Assembly: GCA_027487815.1 (NCBI GenBank)
Contig: JAIYCW010000067.1
Location: 124,001 to 188,000 of the forward strand
Length of the DNA stretch: 64,000 bases
Reading direction: 5' to 3'
From: Burkholderiales bacterium
Lineage (GTDB): Bacteria > Pseudomonadota > Gammaproteobacteria > Burkholderiales > Burkholderiaceae_E
A program made the translations under genes and the position numbers. Below, one piece after another: positions 38,401-45,979 of the stretch. The notes beneath the pieces are model-generated. The model made no database searches and was not told where the DNA came from. It worked only from the letters and a program-made list of their open reading frames with translations. Numbering within the stretch: position 1 is the stretch's first letter; each line of letters begins with the position of its first letter.

Positions 38401-38935
38401 CCCGCATGCCGCGGCCGCCGCCACCCCAACTGGCTTTGAGCATTACCGGATAACCGATTTTGCTGGCAGCGTGTTGGGCCGCTGCGATCTCCTGATCTGC
38501 GTCTTCAAGTTTGGGTAAGGGATCGGTGGCAGGCATCACGGCCACACCAGCGGCTACTGCCGCATTACGCGCGGCAACTTTGTTGCCCAGGGTGGTCATG
38601 ACCTTGGGCTTGGGGCCAATGAATCGTATACCTGCATCCGCACATGCCTGGGCGAACTCCGGGTTCTCCGACAAGAACCCATAGCCTGGATGGATCGCGT
38701 CAACCTTTGCTTCGCGCGCGATCCGGATGATGTCGGCAATATCCAAATAAGCTTGCAAGGGTTTCTTGCCCTCCCCGACCAAATAACTCTCATCAGCCTT
38801 GAAACGATGTAAGGCAAACCGATCCTCATGGGAGTAGATGGCTACTGTTCGGATACCGAGCTCGGCGGCCGCCCGCATCACGCGGATAGCGATTTCGGAT
38901 CGATTGGCAACCAAGAGCGAGTGGATTTTGGGCAT
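35408..38935 (-). CDS. pyc: Pyruvate carboxylase
   Basis: Biotin enzyme that turns pyruvate and bicarbonate into oxaloacetate with ATP. It is 1175 residues, the single-chain form. The biotin carboxylase part (about 1-460) starts SLLVANRSEIAIRVMRAA and has HPGYGFLSENPEFA and the ASWGGGGRGMRV glycine loop. The carboxyltransferase part (from about 545) has LTDTTMRDAHQSLLATR and HFHTHDTSGAGVASI. The biotin-bearing lysine is K1139 in LEAMKMES. The ATG at 38935 has GTGAGAAA upstream; the open frame to 39052 is not conserved. Anaplerotic role. Confidence 0.96.
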   Translation of the reverse strand: MPKIHSLLVANRSEIAIRVMRAAAELGIRTVAIYSHEDRFALHRFKADESYLVGEGKKPLQAYLDIADIIRIAREAKVDAIHPGYGFLSENPEFAQACADAGIRFIGPKPKVMTTLGNKVAARNAAVAAGVAVMPATDPLPKLEDADQEIAAAQHAASKIGYPVMLKASWGGGGRGMRVIESDADLASQLPVARREAGAAFGNDEVYLEKLVRRARHVEVQIMGDTHGNLVHLFERDCSVQRRNQKVVERAPAPYLDDRQRLALCESALKLGRAVNYTHAGTVEFLMDADTSQFYFIEVNPRVQVEHTVTEEVTGIDIVKSQIRITEGARIGDADCPVPVQADIRLNGHALQCRVTTEDPENNFTPDYGRLAAYRSAAGFGLRLDGGTAYAGAVITPYYDSLLVKVTAWAPSAPEAIKRMDRALREFRIRGVATNLQFVENVINHADFAAGTVTTRFIDTTPALFKFGQRRDRATKMLRYLGEVSVNGQPDIKGRVLPDLTHLSIRKPKFDRSVAPPPGSRDRLAELGAKGFAQWMVDHPALLLTDTTMRDAHQSLLATRMRTHDLVAIAPAYARLLPGLFSLECWGGATFDVALRFLKEDPWARLAQLRAEVPNTLLQMLLRASNAVGYTNYPDNVVRHFIQQAARGDGAGPASLGGRNGVDLFRVFDSLNWVRNMRVAIDAVIETGALCEGTVCYSADLFDAKRKYNLQYYIGIARELQAAGVHILGIKDMAGVCRPQAASELVRVLKAETGLPIHFHTHDTSGAGVASILAAVGAGADAVDGALDAMSGLTSQPNLGAIVAALEGSAKMPEVSREHMLELSTYWEGVRRVYAPFEADIRSGTSDVYNHEMPGGQYTNLREQARATGLEHRWPEVSQCYAQVNLLFGDIVKVTPTSKVVGDMALFMVANDLSVDDVMDDSRDISFPESVVSLFKGELGFPPDGFPMAVSRRILRCDTPAPLMPEPPQPYRPGDRLAEVDFAAARVAAEKAAGKAVDERQLASYLMYPKVFKEYCDHQRVFGDVSVLPSKAFFYGMAERDEISVDIDAGKALVIRMLGTAAAEEEGLVKVFFELNGQPRTLRIEKAGAARSAHTRTQADPANPAHVAAPMPGMIVTVAVKPGQVVKAGDPLISLEAMKMESQIRCERDATIKAVHVRSGDTVAARDLLVEFQLA

Positions 38936-39187
38936 GGATTTCTCACTTGAAACAGCAATGCACAGTCGCGAGGGCGGCGGGTCAACGCGAAACGAACTTC
39001 GGGAGTTATACCAGTTTTGCGGCACTGCACCATTGCGGAAAACCCGGCCCAAAACGCCGAATCCAGGGTAAACAAGGGATGATTACAGGCCTGCATCCGA
39101 TAAACGGCCTGCGCGTATAAGCCTGATGCCTCGATAATCTCGGGGTCTTGCCGATAGATCTCTGATCAAGGACTGCCTGTTTATCTC
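38936..39187. other. Divergent intergenic region, pyc / subtilase
   Basis: 252 bases between divergent start codons. It must hold promoters for both genes, but I see no convincing -35/-10 pair, operator or riboswitch. An imperfect aggcctgc/ggcctgcg direct repeat occurs around 39098-39124. Confidence 0.4.
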
Positions 39188-40918
39188 ATGACCATCACAC
39201 CTAAGCTAGCCCAAGCGGTCCTGTTCTCAACGGCCCATGCAGCAGTATTTCGAAAGGCTTGGGTCGCCCCGGCGACGCTTGCTCTGGTCATCCTGGCAGG
39301 GTGCGGCGGCGGTGGGTCGTCGAGCAGCAGCAGTTCAGGCGGCGCAACAGTTAAACAAAGTGGGCTCGCCAATACCGGATGCGCCTTTAGCTACAGCTTA
39401 ACCGGCGCGGCTGCCTTAACGGGTAATGACCCCTTGCTCGCGAATCAATGGCACCTTACCAATACTGGCCAATCGGGCGGCACTGCGGGCGAAGACTTGC
39501 GCGTGGCAGCGGCCTGGACCACAACACGCGGAGCAGGAACGAAAGTCGCCGTGGTAGACGACGCAATTGAAGTGCTTCATGCTGATTTGGCGCCCAACGT
39601 GGTTGCGGGTGAAAGCTATGACTATCGCCCTGCCAGCTTGGGCAGCGTGTATCCGCTTCCGTGTAACAGTGATGATGATCATGGCACAGCAGTGGCGGGC
39701 ATCATCGCGGCGCGAGATGGCAATCAGATTGGCGGGGCTGGCGTAGCTCCTCGCACTTCATTGATTGGCTATAACGCTTTGGCGACGAACTTTGATACTG
39801 ATATTGCAGATGCGCTTACCCGGCGCAATGCATCGGTGGGGATTTTTCACAATAGCTGGGGCTCGCCTGATGATGGCAAGCTGCATCCGGCTGAGGCTTC
39901 TTTTGAAAACGCAATTAATAGCGGTATCACTTCTGGACGCGCCGGACGCGGTTCGATTTTTGTATTCCCGGCGGGTAACGGGCTGTGTTACGCCACCAAC
40001 CCCAGTGGTGCGTGTATCGATGATGACTCGAACCTGGATGGCTATGTCAATAAGCGCGGAGTGATTTCGGTATGTGCGGTGGATCATCAGGGCAAGCAAC
40101 CTGTTTATGGAGAATCCGGTGCAAATGTGCTTGTGTGCGGACCCACCTCAAACTTGACCTCAACACGCGCCCTTTTGGGCGGAATTACAACCACCGGTTT
40201 GCAAAATCAATATCGCAATGACTTCAGCGGGACGTCAGCAAGCGCACCCATGGTATCGGGGGTGGTGTCCTTGATGCTGAGTGCAAATCCCAATCTCACT
40301 TGGCGTGATGTTCGGTTGATCCTCGCGCGTACTGCGAGGCGCAATGACGCTACCGATCCGGGTTGGAACAATACATCTGGGTTATGGCACAACCCCAAGT
40401 ATGGATTCGGAGTAGCCAATGCACAGGCCGCTGTTGCTTCAGCTGCAACTTGGAGCTCGGTGGGTGGCTCAACTTCCTTGCAAAGCTGCGGTCCGTTCTC
40501 ACGCACACCGAACCTTGCCATTCCTGAAGCGGCAAGCGCTACAGTGGCAGGTCCCGTGGTACAAGATACGGTCAACATAAGTGGTGCCAGCTGCCCGATT
40601 ACCCGCATCGAGTTTGTCGAAGTGACCTTCTCTGCAACCCATGGTTATTCTGGAGACTTGCGGATCAGCCTGACGTCGCCGACCAATACAGTGAGCCAGC
40701 TCGTCAATAATCGAATTTGCGGAGATAGGGTGTTACAGCCAACTGGTGTTTTCGCGAACGTGACAGTACCCTGCGGCGACTACACCAACTGGACATTTGG
40801 ATCGGTGCGCCATCTCGACGAACCTGCAGCTGGAAATTGGACTCTGCGGGTCAACGATGCCCAGCCAGCTGATATCGGGACCTGGACTAACTGGTCGATT
40901 CGAATTTTTGGACGCTAA
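39188..40918 (+). CDS. Lipoprotein subtilisin-like serine protease with P domain
   Basis: 576-residue S8 (kexin-like) protease. The N-terminus has a hydrophobic leader ending LAGCGGGG, probably a lipobox (Cys about residue 39), then a Ser-rich linker. The catalytic residues are D124 (VAVVDDAIEVLHADL), H165 (DDDHGTAVAG), oxyanion N264 (FPAGNGL) and S350 (SGTSASAP). The C-terminal part, about 450-576, is a proprotein-convertase P domain. The mature-like start (NDPLLANQWHLTNTGQ) follows the linker almost directly, so the usual N-terminal inhibitor/chaperone propeptide is missing. A propeptide-like protein is encoded by the next gene four bases later. Confidence 0.92.
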   Translation: MTITPKLAQAVLFSTAHAAVFRKAWVAPATLALVILAGCGGGGSSSSSSSGGATVKQSGLANTGCAFSYSLTGAAALTGNDPLLANQWHLTNTGQSGGTAGEDLRVAAAWTTTRGAGTKVAVVDDAIEVLHADLAPNVVAGESYDYRPASLGSVYPLPCNSDDDHGTAVAGIIAARDGNQIGGAGVAPRTSLIGYNALATNFDTDIADALTRRNASVGIFHNSWGSPDDGKLHPAEASFENAINSGITSGRAGRGSIFVFPAGNGLCYATNPSGACIDDDSNLDGYVNKRGVISVCAVDHQGKQPVYGESGANVLVCGPTSNLTSTRALLGGITTTGLQNQYRNDFSGTSASAPMVSGVVSLMLSANPNLTWRDVRLILARTARRNDATDPGWNNTSGLWHNPKYGFGVANAQAAVASAATWSSVGGSTSLQSCGPFSRTPNLAIPEAASATVAGPVVQDTVNISGASCPITRIEFVEVTFSATHGYSGDLRISLTSPTNTVSQLVNNRICGDRVLQPTGVFANVTVPCGDYTNWTFGSVRHLDEPAAGNWTLRVNDAQPADIGTWTNWSIRIFGR

Positions 40919-40922
40919 TGCC

Positions 40923-41432
40923 ATGACCATCAAGTTCACAGCACACACTCTTTTGGTAGGCGCTTGGTTGGGCCTCACTTGCTTGAATCCAGTGCAAGCG
41001 CAGGCTCCGACCGAGTACTACTGGTATGACGGTGGCGTGCGTCGCGCACTATTTGTTGATGGATCGCAAGTCGCTGATTTTGCAGCCGCACGTGAGGGTA
41101 AATCCGTGCTCAAGGCAGCCGGACTGATCGAAAAATCTGCTGGTCAAACCTCGCCGGTATTCAAGGATGCAGCGGGCGAAGGCGCCCGCCAGCGGGCTTT
41201 GCCTGGTGGTGTAATTTTAGTGCTGCAACAAGCTATGGCCGAAGCTGAGGCTCGCAAGATGCTGACTGATCTTGGTCTGAATCCGGTGCGCATGCTGGGC
41301 GCGCAACGTGATACCTGGCTGATCGAATCAGCCCCCGGGTTGGCAACGTTGAAACTTGCGAATCAGCTTCATGAGAGCGGCCGCTATAAGTCTGCAGCTC
41401 CAAATTGGTGGGTGCCGCGTACCCGCAAGTAA
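40923..41432 (+). CDS. Exported propeptide-like protein, probable chaperone/inhibitor of the adjacent protease
   Basis: 169-residue protein with a Sec signal peptide (cleavage after PVQAQA, about residue 24). The C-terminal half resembles the N-terminal propeptide of P-domain subtilases: LPGGVILVLQQAMAEAEARKML, a central WLIESAPGLATLKLANQL, and an ending APNWWVP. In ordinary relatives the PNW segment is followed directly by NDPLxxxQWHL, with which the mature part of the protease before this gene begins. It probably acts in trans to fold or restrain the protease, as ORF2 does for Aeromonas sobria ASP protease. The ATG at 40923 starts the signal peptide; the earlier open frame overlaps the protease gene. 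Confidence 0.72.
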   Translation: MTIKFTAHTLLVGAWLGLTCLNPVQAQAPTEYYWYDGGVRRALFVDGSQVADFAAAREGKSVLKAAGLIEKSAGQTSPVFKDAAGEGARQRALPGGVILVLQQAMAEAEARKMLTDLGLNPVRMLGAQRDTWLIESAPGLATLKLANQLHESGRYKSAAPNWWVPRTRK

Positions 41433-41453
41433 GCGGGACATTTAGCTGGATCG

Positions 41454-41478
41454 AAAAGCGGGCTAACCCTCCGCTTTC
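41454..41478. terminator. Weak bidirectional hairpin terminator
   Basis: 7-bp perfect stem (41455-41461 with 41471-41477) and a 9-base loop, between convergent genes ending at 41432 and 41490. Flanking A and T bases give short runs on either strand. Confidence 0.5.
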
Positions 41479-41489
41479 ATAACCTGCTT

Positions 41490-43643
41490 TTAGAATCCGC
41501 TTTCCCTTACCAGCACAGCTGCGACCGAAGTCCAGAGGTCTTGTGCAAGGCTGCGGCGCTCGCCTTCGATACGCACACTACCCAGCATCATGCGCTCGCC
41601 TTTGGTGTCTGGCTCATCAACATGCAGACGGACCCGATACAAGGCATCACGCGGCACCAAAGCCCCGTTGGCCTGCTTGGTCACAGGCACTCTGCCTCCA
41701 TGATCCACGGCGAGCATCGGATGCGGCAGCACCTGCGCTCGCGCCGAATCGATTGCCTGCACCTGGGTCGACACGCTCTTGCCAGGTTGGTTGCGCAAGT
41801 AAAACTGCGCGCGATCGCCAACCCGAATGCGGGCCAGTGCATTTTGCTCCACCAGGGCATCCACTACCCAGCCTTTAGGATCGACCAGCATGCCGATGGG
41901 CTGGTTGGCGGTAATCCACACTCCGGGCTTGATATCCGCCTCAATATCGATAAAGCGCCCGGCAAACGGAGCGGTAAGTCGCAAGCGCTTGAGCTCGGCG
42001 GCTTGAGCGGCAGACTCGGCAAGTTGCTGGCCGAGTTGCTCTGCCAGCAATGCGCGACGCTCAGCACCATCAGTGCGCCCCACTGTTTGATCGAGCTGCA
42101 ATGCCAGCGCTTGCGCAGCTATGCCAGACACCGCGGCTTTGCTGCGTGTGTCAGGTGAATCAAGCACCACAAGCGAGGCTCCTGCAGCGACTTCTCCCGC
42201 AGGCGCAAGCTCGGCGATGCGTGCAGGAAACGGGCTATAGATAAGTTGCTGTTGCTCTGCATGCAGCCAGGCCTCGCCTACAACATCGCGCTGCCATGGC
42301 CACACCAGCGCGAGCAACCCCGCGCCAAGCACGAGCAGCATACCGAGAGCATTAACAAGCCTCGTTTCCCGCCACCTCGGCCCCCACTGGCGCACCTCCA
42401 TCCATACAGGTCTGCCAATGAACCACACGATCTCGACCACAAACAGGAAAATGCCGAGCAGCTTGAAAAAGAACAGATACACCGCCACCGCAATGCCCAA
42501 GAACACCACCAATCGGTAGAGCCAGGTGATATACGCAAATGCGATCAGCCCTCGCCTGAGCGCGGGTTCAAAGGCTTCTTTATCCGCCTCATGCCAGCCG
42601 AACAGGGCGCGGCGCAATTGCGAGCGCGCAAGCTCGCCGCTGCGCTGATGCAGGTTCGGTAGATCCAGGGTATCGGAGAGCAGGAAGTAGCCATCAAAGC
42701 GCATGAAGGGGCTGGCATTGATGCCAAGCGTGAGCACCCAGCTGGTCGTGGCAAGAAAGAATAGCGCGCTCTTTAATGCGCCTTCATCGGCCAGGCTCCA
42801 GCCCAGGGTGGCAAACCCCGCCAATGCAAACTCCGCCGCCATGCCAGCGGCGGCAATACGAAATCGCTGGCGCCGATCATCCAGCTTCCACGACTCGCCT
42901 GTGTCGGTGTAAAGCATGGGCCACATCACCAGGAAGGCAACGCCCATATGCGCTACCCGCACGCCGTATCGGGTGGCTGTGATCGCATGGCCAAGCTCAT
43001 GCAGGGTCTTGGCGAACATCAACGCCAGCGCATAACCCAGCAATCCCGCCGGGCTGAAAAAATCCTGAAAGGTATGAACAAAGCTATCCCACTGGCGGGC
43101 CGCCAGCATCAACCCGATTACTGCAGCTGCGAGCGAGACGAAAAAAAATGGCAGGCTATAGATCCAGCTGACCCAGGGAGTGATGGCTTTCAGAAATCCC
43201 TGGGGGCGCACCAGGGGGACGCGGAAAAACAAATAGTTATGCAGCAGCCACTTCCAGCTTGAGCTTTTTGCGCGCTGTGCGATCTGGCCCAGGAAGTCGA
43301 CCGCTTGCGCATCACTAGCCCTGAGCAGTTGGTGCTGGCGAAAGAACTGCACCAGTGCACTGAGATCTTCGGTGGTGGGCTGAAGCGGGGTTTCTTGCGC
43401 AACCGTTTGCAACAGAATCTGTGGCGCACGCAATGACCAACGCGAGAGCAATTCAAACTCAAGCCAGCCTATCCGAAAGAATCGGTTGGTCACGGGATCC
43501 TGGATCATCCACGCAGGCGACCCATCACGATTCGCAGCGGCTGGAAAAAGCTTGAGGTCTTCACGAAGCGCTGGCAACAGTGCCATGCCTGGCATCATCG
43601 CAGGCATTATCGCGGGTTGCATGGTCGGCAGGGTCGCAGACAT
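41490..43643 (-). CDS. M50 metallopeptidase-like membrane protein fused to HlyD-type adaptor
   Basis: 717-residue inner-membrane protein. Residues about 25-105 look like a PqqD-like recognition domain (WMIQDPVTNRFFRIG). About 150-420 holds several helices with the site-2-protease zinc motif H215-E216-L-G-H219 and the second motif FMRFDGYFLLSD with D317. About 430-717 is a HlyD-like arm with a biotinyl/lipoyl-type barrel (AGRFIDIEADIKPGVWI). It is the last gene of the export cluster, 5 bases after a HlyD gene. It may take the place of the usual ABC exporter, or process the exported proteins. Zinc ligands are intact, so proteolysis is possible. Confidence 0.85.
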   Translation of the reverse strand: MSATLPTMQPAIMPAMMPGMALLPALREDLKLFPAAANRDGSPAWMIQDPVTNRFFRIGWLEFELLSRWSLRAPQILLQTVAQETPLQPTTEDLSALVQFFRQHQLLRASDAQAVDFLGQIAQRAKSSSWKWLLHNYLFFRVPLVRPQGFLKAITPWVSWIYSLPFFFVSLAAAVIGLMLAARQWDSFVHTFQDFFSPAGLLGYALALMFAKTLHELGHAITATRYGVRVAHMGVAFLVMWPMLYTDTGESWKLDDRRQRFRIAAAGMAAEFALAGFATLGWSLADEGALKSALFFLATTSWVLTLGINASPFMRFDGYFLLSDTLDLPNLHQRSGELARSQLRRALFGWHEADKEAFEPALRRGLIAFAYITWLYRLVVFLGIAVAVYLFFFKLLGIFLFVVEIVWFIGRPVWMEVRQWGPRWRETRLVNALGMLLVLGAGLLALVWPWQRDVVGEAWLHAEQQQLIYSPFPARIAELAPAGEVAAGASLVVLDSPDTRSKAAVSGIAAQALALQLDQTVGRTDGAERRALLAEQLGQQLAESAAQAAELKRLRLTAPFAGRFIDIEADIKPGVWITANQPIGMLVDPKGWVVDALVEQNALARIRVGDRAQFYLRNQPGKSVSTQVQAIDSARAQVLPHPMLAVDHGGRVPVTKQANGALVPRDALYRVRLHVDEPDTKGERMMLGSVRIEGERRSLAQDLWTSVAAVLVRESGF

Positions 43644-43648
43644 CGCGA

Positions 43649-45046
43649 TTACCAGCCGGTGAGCTCGCGCAGGGTAGCGAGTGGTCGCCGAAACAGGTAG
43701 TACCCCATCGGGGCAGACTCACCATACAGCTTGGCTGTGCCTTTCAGGCCAATACGTGCGAGTTTTTTCTCCTCTTCCGATAGCTCATCAAACCTGGCGC
43801 GCAACCGATAAGCGCTGACACCTTCAGGCGATTGATTCACCTGATAACTGGTTTGATAAAGCGTGGCAGGCAAAGGTTTAAGCGGCGCCACATGCAGGTA
43901 AAGCCGCGCCTGCGCACCAGCTTCCAATGCAATGGCATCGGCCACCGGCAACCACACCAGAACACCCGCATCATTCGGATCAGCCAGCAGCGCGACCCGC
44001 TCGCCTGTCACCACTGGCTTGCCCTGCCAATCATTGATATCACCAAACACCACCACGCCCGCGCCGGGAGAGCGCACCTCAAGGCGCTTGAGCTGATCAT
44101 CGAGATATGCAACCTCGGCTTGCTGCTGAGCGACCTTGCCGTTTAGCGATGCCAGCTCGGCTCGGCTCGCTTCGCTCTCAAAGGATTTTTGCTGCGCAGC
44201 CATCGCATCGGCACGCGCCACCTGCAATTGCTTGATAGCAACCTCCCGACGATTGCGCAAGGTCGTTTCTTCAAGCGTGAAGAGAAGCTGACTTTTTTCG
44301 ACGACTTGATTGGGCTGAACATGAAATTGGCGCACCACCCCATCCATAGGCGAGCTCACCGCCATTGCATCCAGGGCTATCACTTCGGCGGGTGCCAAAA
44401 CACTCAACCTCACAGGAATGAACATGGCCGCCAGGGCCAATGCAAAGACTCCCCATGCCAACCAGCGACCCCAACGCACTTGTTGGCGTTTACGCATCGG
44501 CTCCAAAGCTGTCCAGGCGTGGGCATAGGCAGCGACCAGGCGCCCGGCCAAGACCTGCTGAGCTTCAAGCGCAGCCTGATCCATCGCAAAACCAATCACA
44601 CCTAATCGCTCACCACTGGGCGCAACAATCGGTTGCGCCAGCATGTACTCAGGCATCCATTCACGCCAGCCTGCCCGCAAGGCCTCCGGAAGATCATCGG
44701 CTTCAATATATTCCGGGTCTTGCCCCAAACGTTTATCGAGCTCACGACCGAGTTGCTTGAGCCACACGGTATTGGGCGAGTCTTCGCTCAATTGAGCTAG
44801 CCCGGAAACCATTCGCAGGCGAGGCTTGCCGCCCATGATTTGCCACATCACCGCCTGGCGATAGGGCATCACTTGCCAGGTCTCGTTAGTCAGGGAAAAG
44901 ATCAGCTCCGGTACCGACTTGGCCTGGCGCGCGCGTTCCTCAAGCAAGGTGAAGTTATGCAGGGCCTGAGCATGAATGATCGGCGGCGCAGGAGCCTGCG
45001 CATTTGCGGTTTGCGTCGTAACCTGAGGTGCGACGGTATTGCTCAT
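43649..45046 (-). CDS. HlyD-family periplasmic adaptor with GAF-like N-terminal domain
   Basis: 465 residues. The first 190 are cytoplasmic and GAF-like (LLEERARQAKSVPELIFSL to PIVAPSGERLGVIGFAMD). One transmembrane helix (WLAWGVFALALAAMFIP, about 195-212) follows, then a HlyD arm: barrel strand VSSPMDGVVRQFHVQPNQVV, a long coiled coil (about 265-330) and the return RLEVRSPGAGVVVFG. HlyD adaptors link an inner-membrane exporter to TolC; a GAF-like domain could give the complex a cytoplasmic sensor. Its start shares one base with the upstream adaptor stop (TAATG), and it precedes the M50 fusion gene by 5 bases. Confidence 0.87.
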   Translation of the reverse strand: MSNTVAPQVTTQTANAQAPAPPIIHAQALHNFTLLEERARQAKSVPELIFSLTNETWQVMPYRQAVMWQIMGGKPRLRMVSGLAQLSEDSPNTVWLKQLGRELDKRLGQDPEYIEADDLPEALRAGWREWMPEYMLAQPIVAPSGERLGVIGFAMDQAALEAQQVLAGRLVAAYAHAWTALEPMRKRQQVRWGRWLAWGVFALALAAMFIPVRLSVLAPAEVIALDAMAVSSPMDGVVRQFHVQPNQVVEKSQLLFTLEETTLRNRREVAIKQLQVARADAMAAQQKSFESEASRAELASLNGKVAQQQAEVAYLDDQLKRLEVRSPGAGVVVFGDINDWQGKPVVTGERVALLADPNDAGVLVWLPVADAIALEAGAQARLYLHVAPLKPLPATLYQTSYQVNQSPEGVSAYRLRARFDELSEEEKKLARIGLKGTAKLYGESAPMGYYLFRRPLATLRELTGW

Positions 45047-45825
45047 TATCTGGCGCTGAAACGTGCGTTGCCGCTCATGCCAGCGAGCAATTCATTGAAG
45101 TTGCCACTGATTCGGCCTTCAAGTTCGATGGATTGGCTCACCGCATCCACCCGCCCATTTATCGCAGACACAACAGCTGGATAACTGCGCCCGGTCTCAT
45201 CAATCAGCACATCAAAACGCGACCCGGGTTTCAGCCAGGTGAGCCAGCGCGACGGGGCATTGAGCTTGACCTTCAAGGGCCCGGCCGACACCACCTCAAG
45301 CAAGGGCTGCCCGATATTGACCACCTGAAAAGGCTTCACATGCAGCTTCACAATGCGGCCTGAAAAGGGAGCCGCCACAACGCACTGGCGCAACTGAACT
45401 TTGGAGAGCTCGATTTGGGCCCTCGCCTTCTCCACTGCGGACATTGCAAGAGCGACCTCGACCTCACCAGCCGCATCAAGCTTTTGCAAACGCAGCTTCG
45501 CATCATGATTTTGTCGCGCAGACTCCAGCTCGGCTTCCGACATGCGCAGGCGAGCTTCGTTTTCGCCGCATTCAAACGCAACCAAGATAGCACCTTGGTT
45601 AATCGAGCTACCCAGCTCACCGCCAAGCTGGCGCACTTGCCCGACGGTTTGCGCAACCACGGTGATTTCGCGCTGGGGTACTAGCAGCACACGGATAGGC
45701 GAATCGGTGGCAGGGGTGGCCACTGCAGGAGCTGCCGACTGAGCTAGCGCTATCGTGGTTGAAGTTCCCAGACACACAAGCAATGAGCTTAGTAGCCGAC
45801 GCACAAATATGGAAAGACAGAACAT
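45046..45825 (-). CDS. Periplasmic adaptor (membrane-fusion) protein, RND/HlyD type
   Basis: About 259 residues with a signal peptide (MFCLSIFVRRLLSSLLVCLG, cleavage near ALAQS). Barrel strands flank a helical hairpin (CGENEARLRMSEAELESARQ to KVQLRQ), followed by VVAAPFSGRIVKLHV. Shorter than most, which suggests a compact adaptor. I use the ATG at 45825, since the frame to 45900 precedes the signal peptide and a hairpin lies there. It is followed by the GAF-HlyD gene with a one-base overlap. With that protein and the M50 fusion there are three adaptor-type proteins for one TolC, more than a classic type I system has. Confidence 0.85.
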   Translation of the reverse strand: MFCLSIFVRRLLSSLLVCLGTSTTIALAQSAAPAVATPATDSPIRVLLVPQREITVVAQTVGQVRQLGGELGSSINQGAILVAFECGENEARLRMSEAELESARQNHDAKLRLQKLDAAGEVEVALAMSAVEKARAQIELSKVQLRQCVVAAPFSGRIVKLHVKPFQVVNIGQPLLEVVSAGPLKVKLNAPSRWLTWLKPGSRFDVLIDETGRSYPAVVSAINGRVDAVSQSIELEGRISGNFNELLAGMSGNARFSAR

Positions 45826-45854
45826 GGAATGAGGAAACCTCAAAAGCTTCGCCG

Positions 45855-45896
45855 TAAGAAAACAACGCCTCTGCAGCCCGAAAGCATACAGAGGCG
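45855..45896 (-). terminator. Rho-independent terminator/attenuator inside the export operon
   Basis: 8-bp perfect stem (45866-45873 with 45889-45896) with a 15-base loop, followed on the minus strand by TTGTTTTCTT. It lies between the tolC-like stop (45980) and the adaptor start (45825). It should lower transcription of the three adaptor genes relative to the upstream genes. Confidence 0.65.
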
Positions 45897-45933
45897 GCAA
45901 TGGGTGGAGAAAGCTTACTCCCCGAACCCCGCA

Positions 45934-45967
45934 AGCATCCGGTTGATTACCGCCGACCCTGGATGCT
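45934..45967 (-). other. Nested stem-loop after the tolC-like stop
   Basis: 7-bp arms agcatcc and ggatgct enclose a second 4-bp hairpin (cggt/accg, 45940-45952). It may protect the 3' end of the upstream mRNA or work with the terminator at 45866-45896. Confidence 0.35.
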
Positions 45968-45979
45968 CGCTATTGTCCT

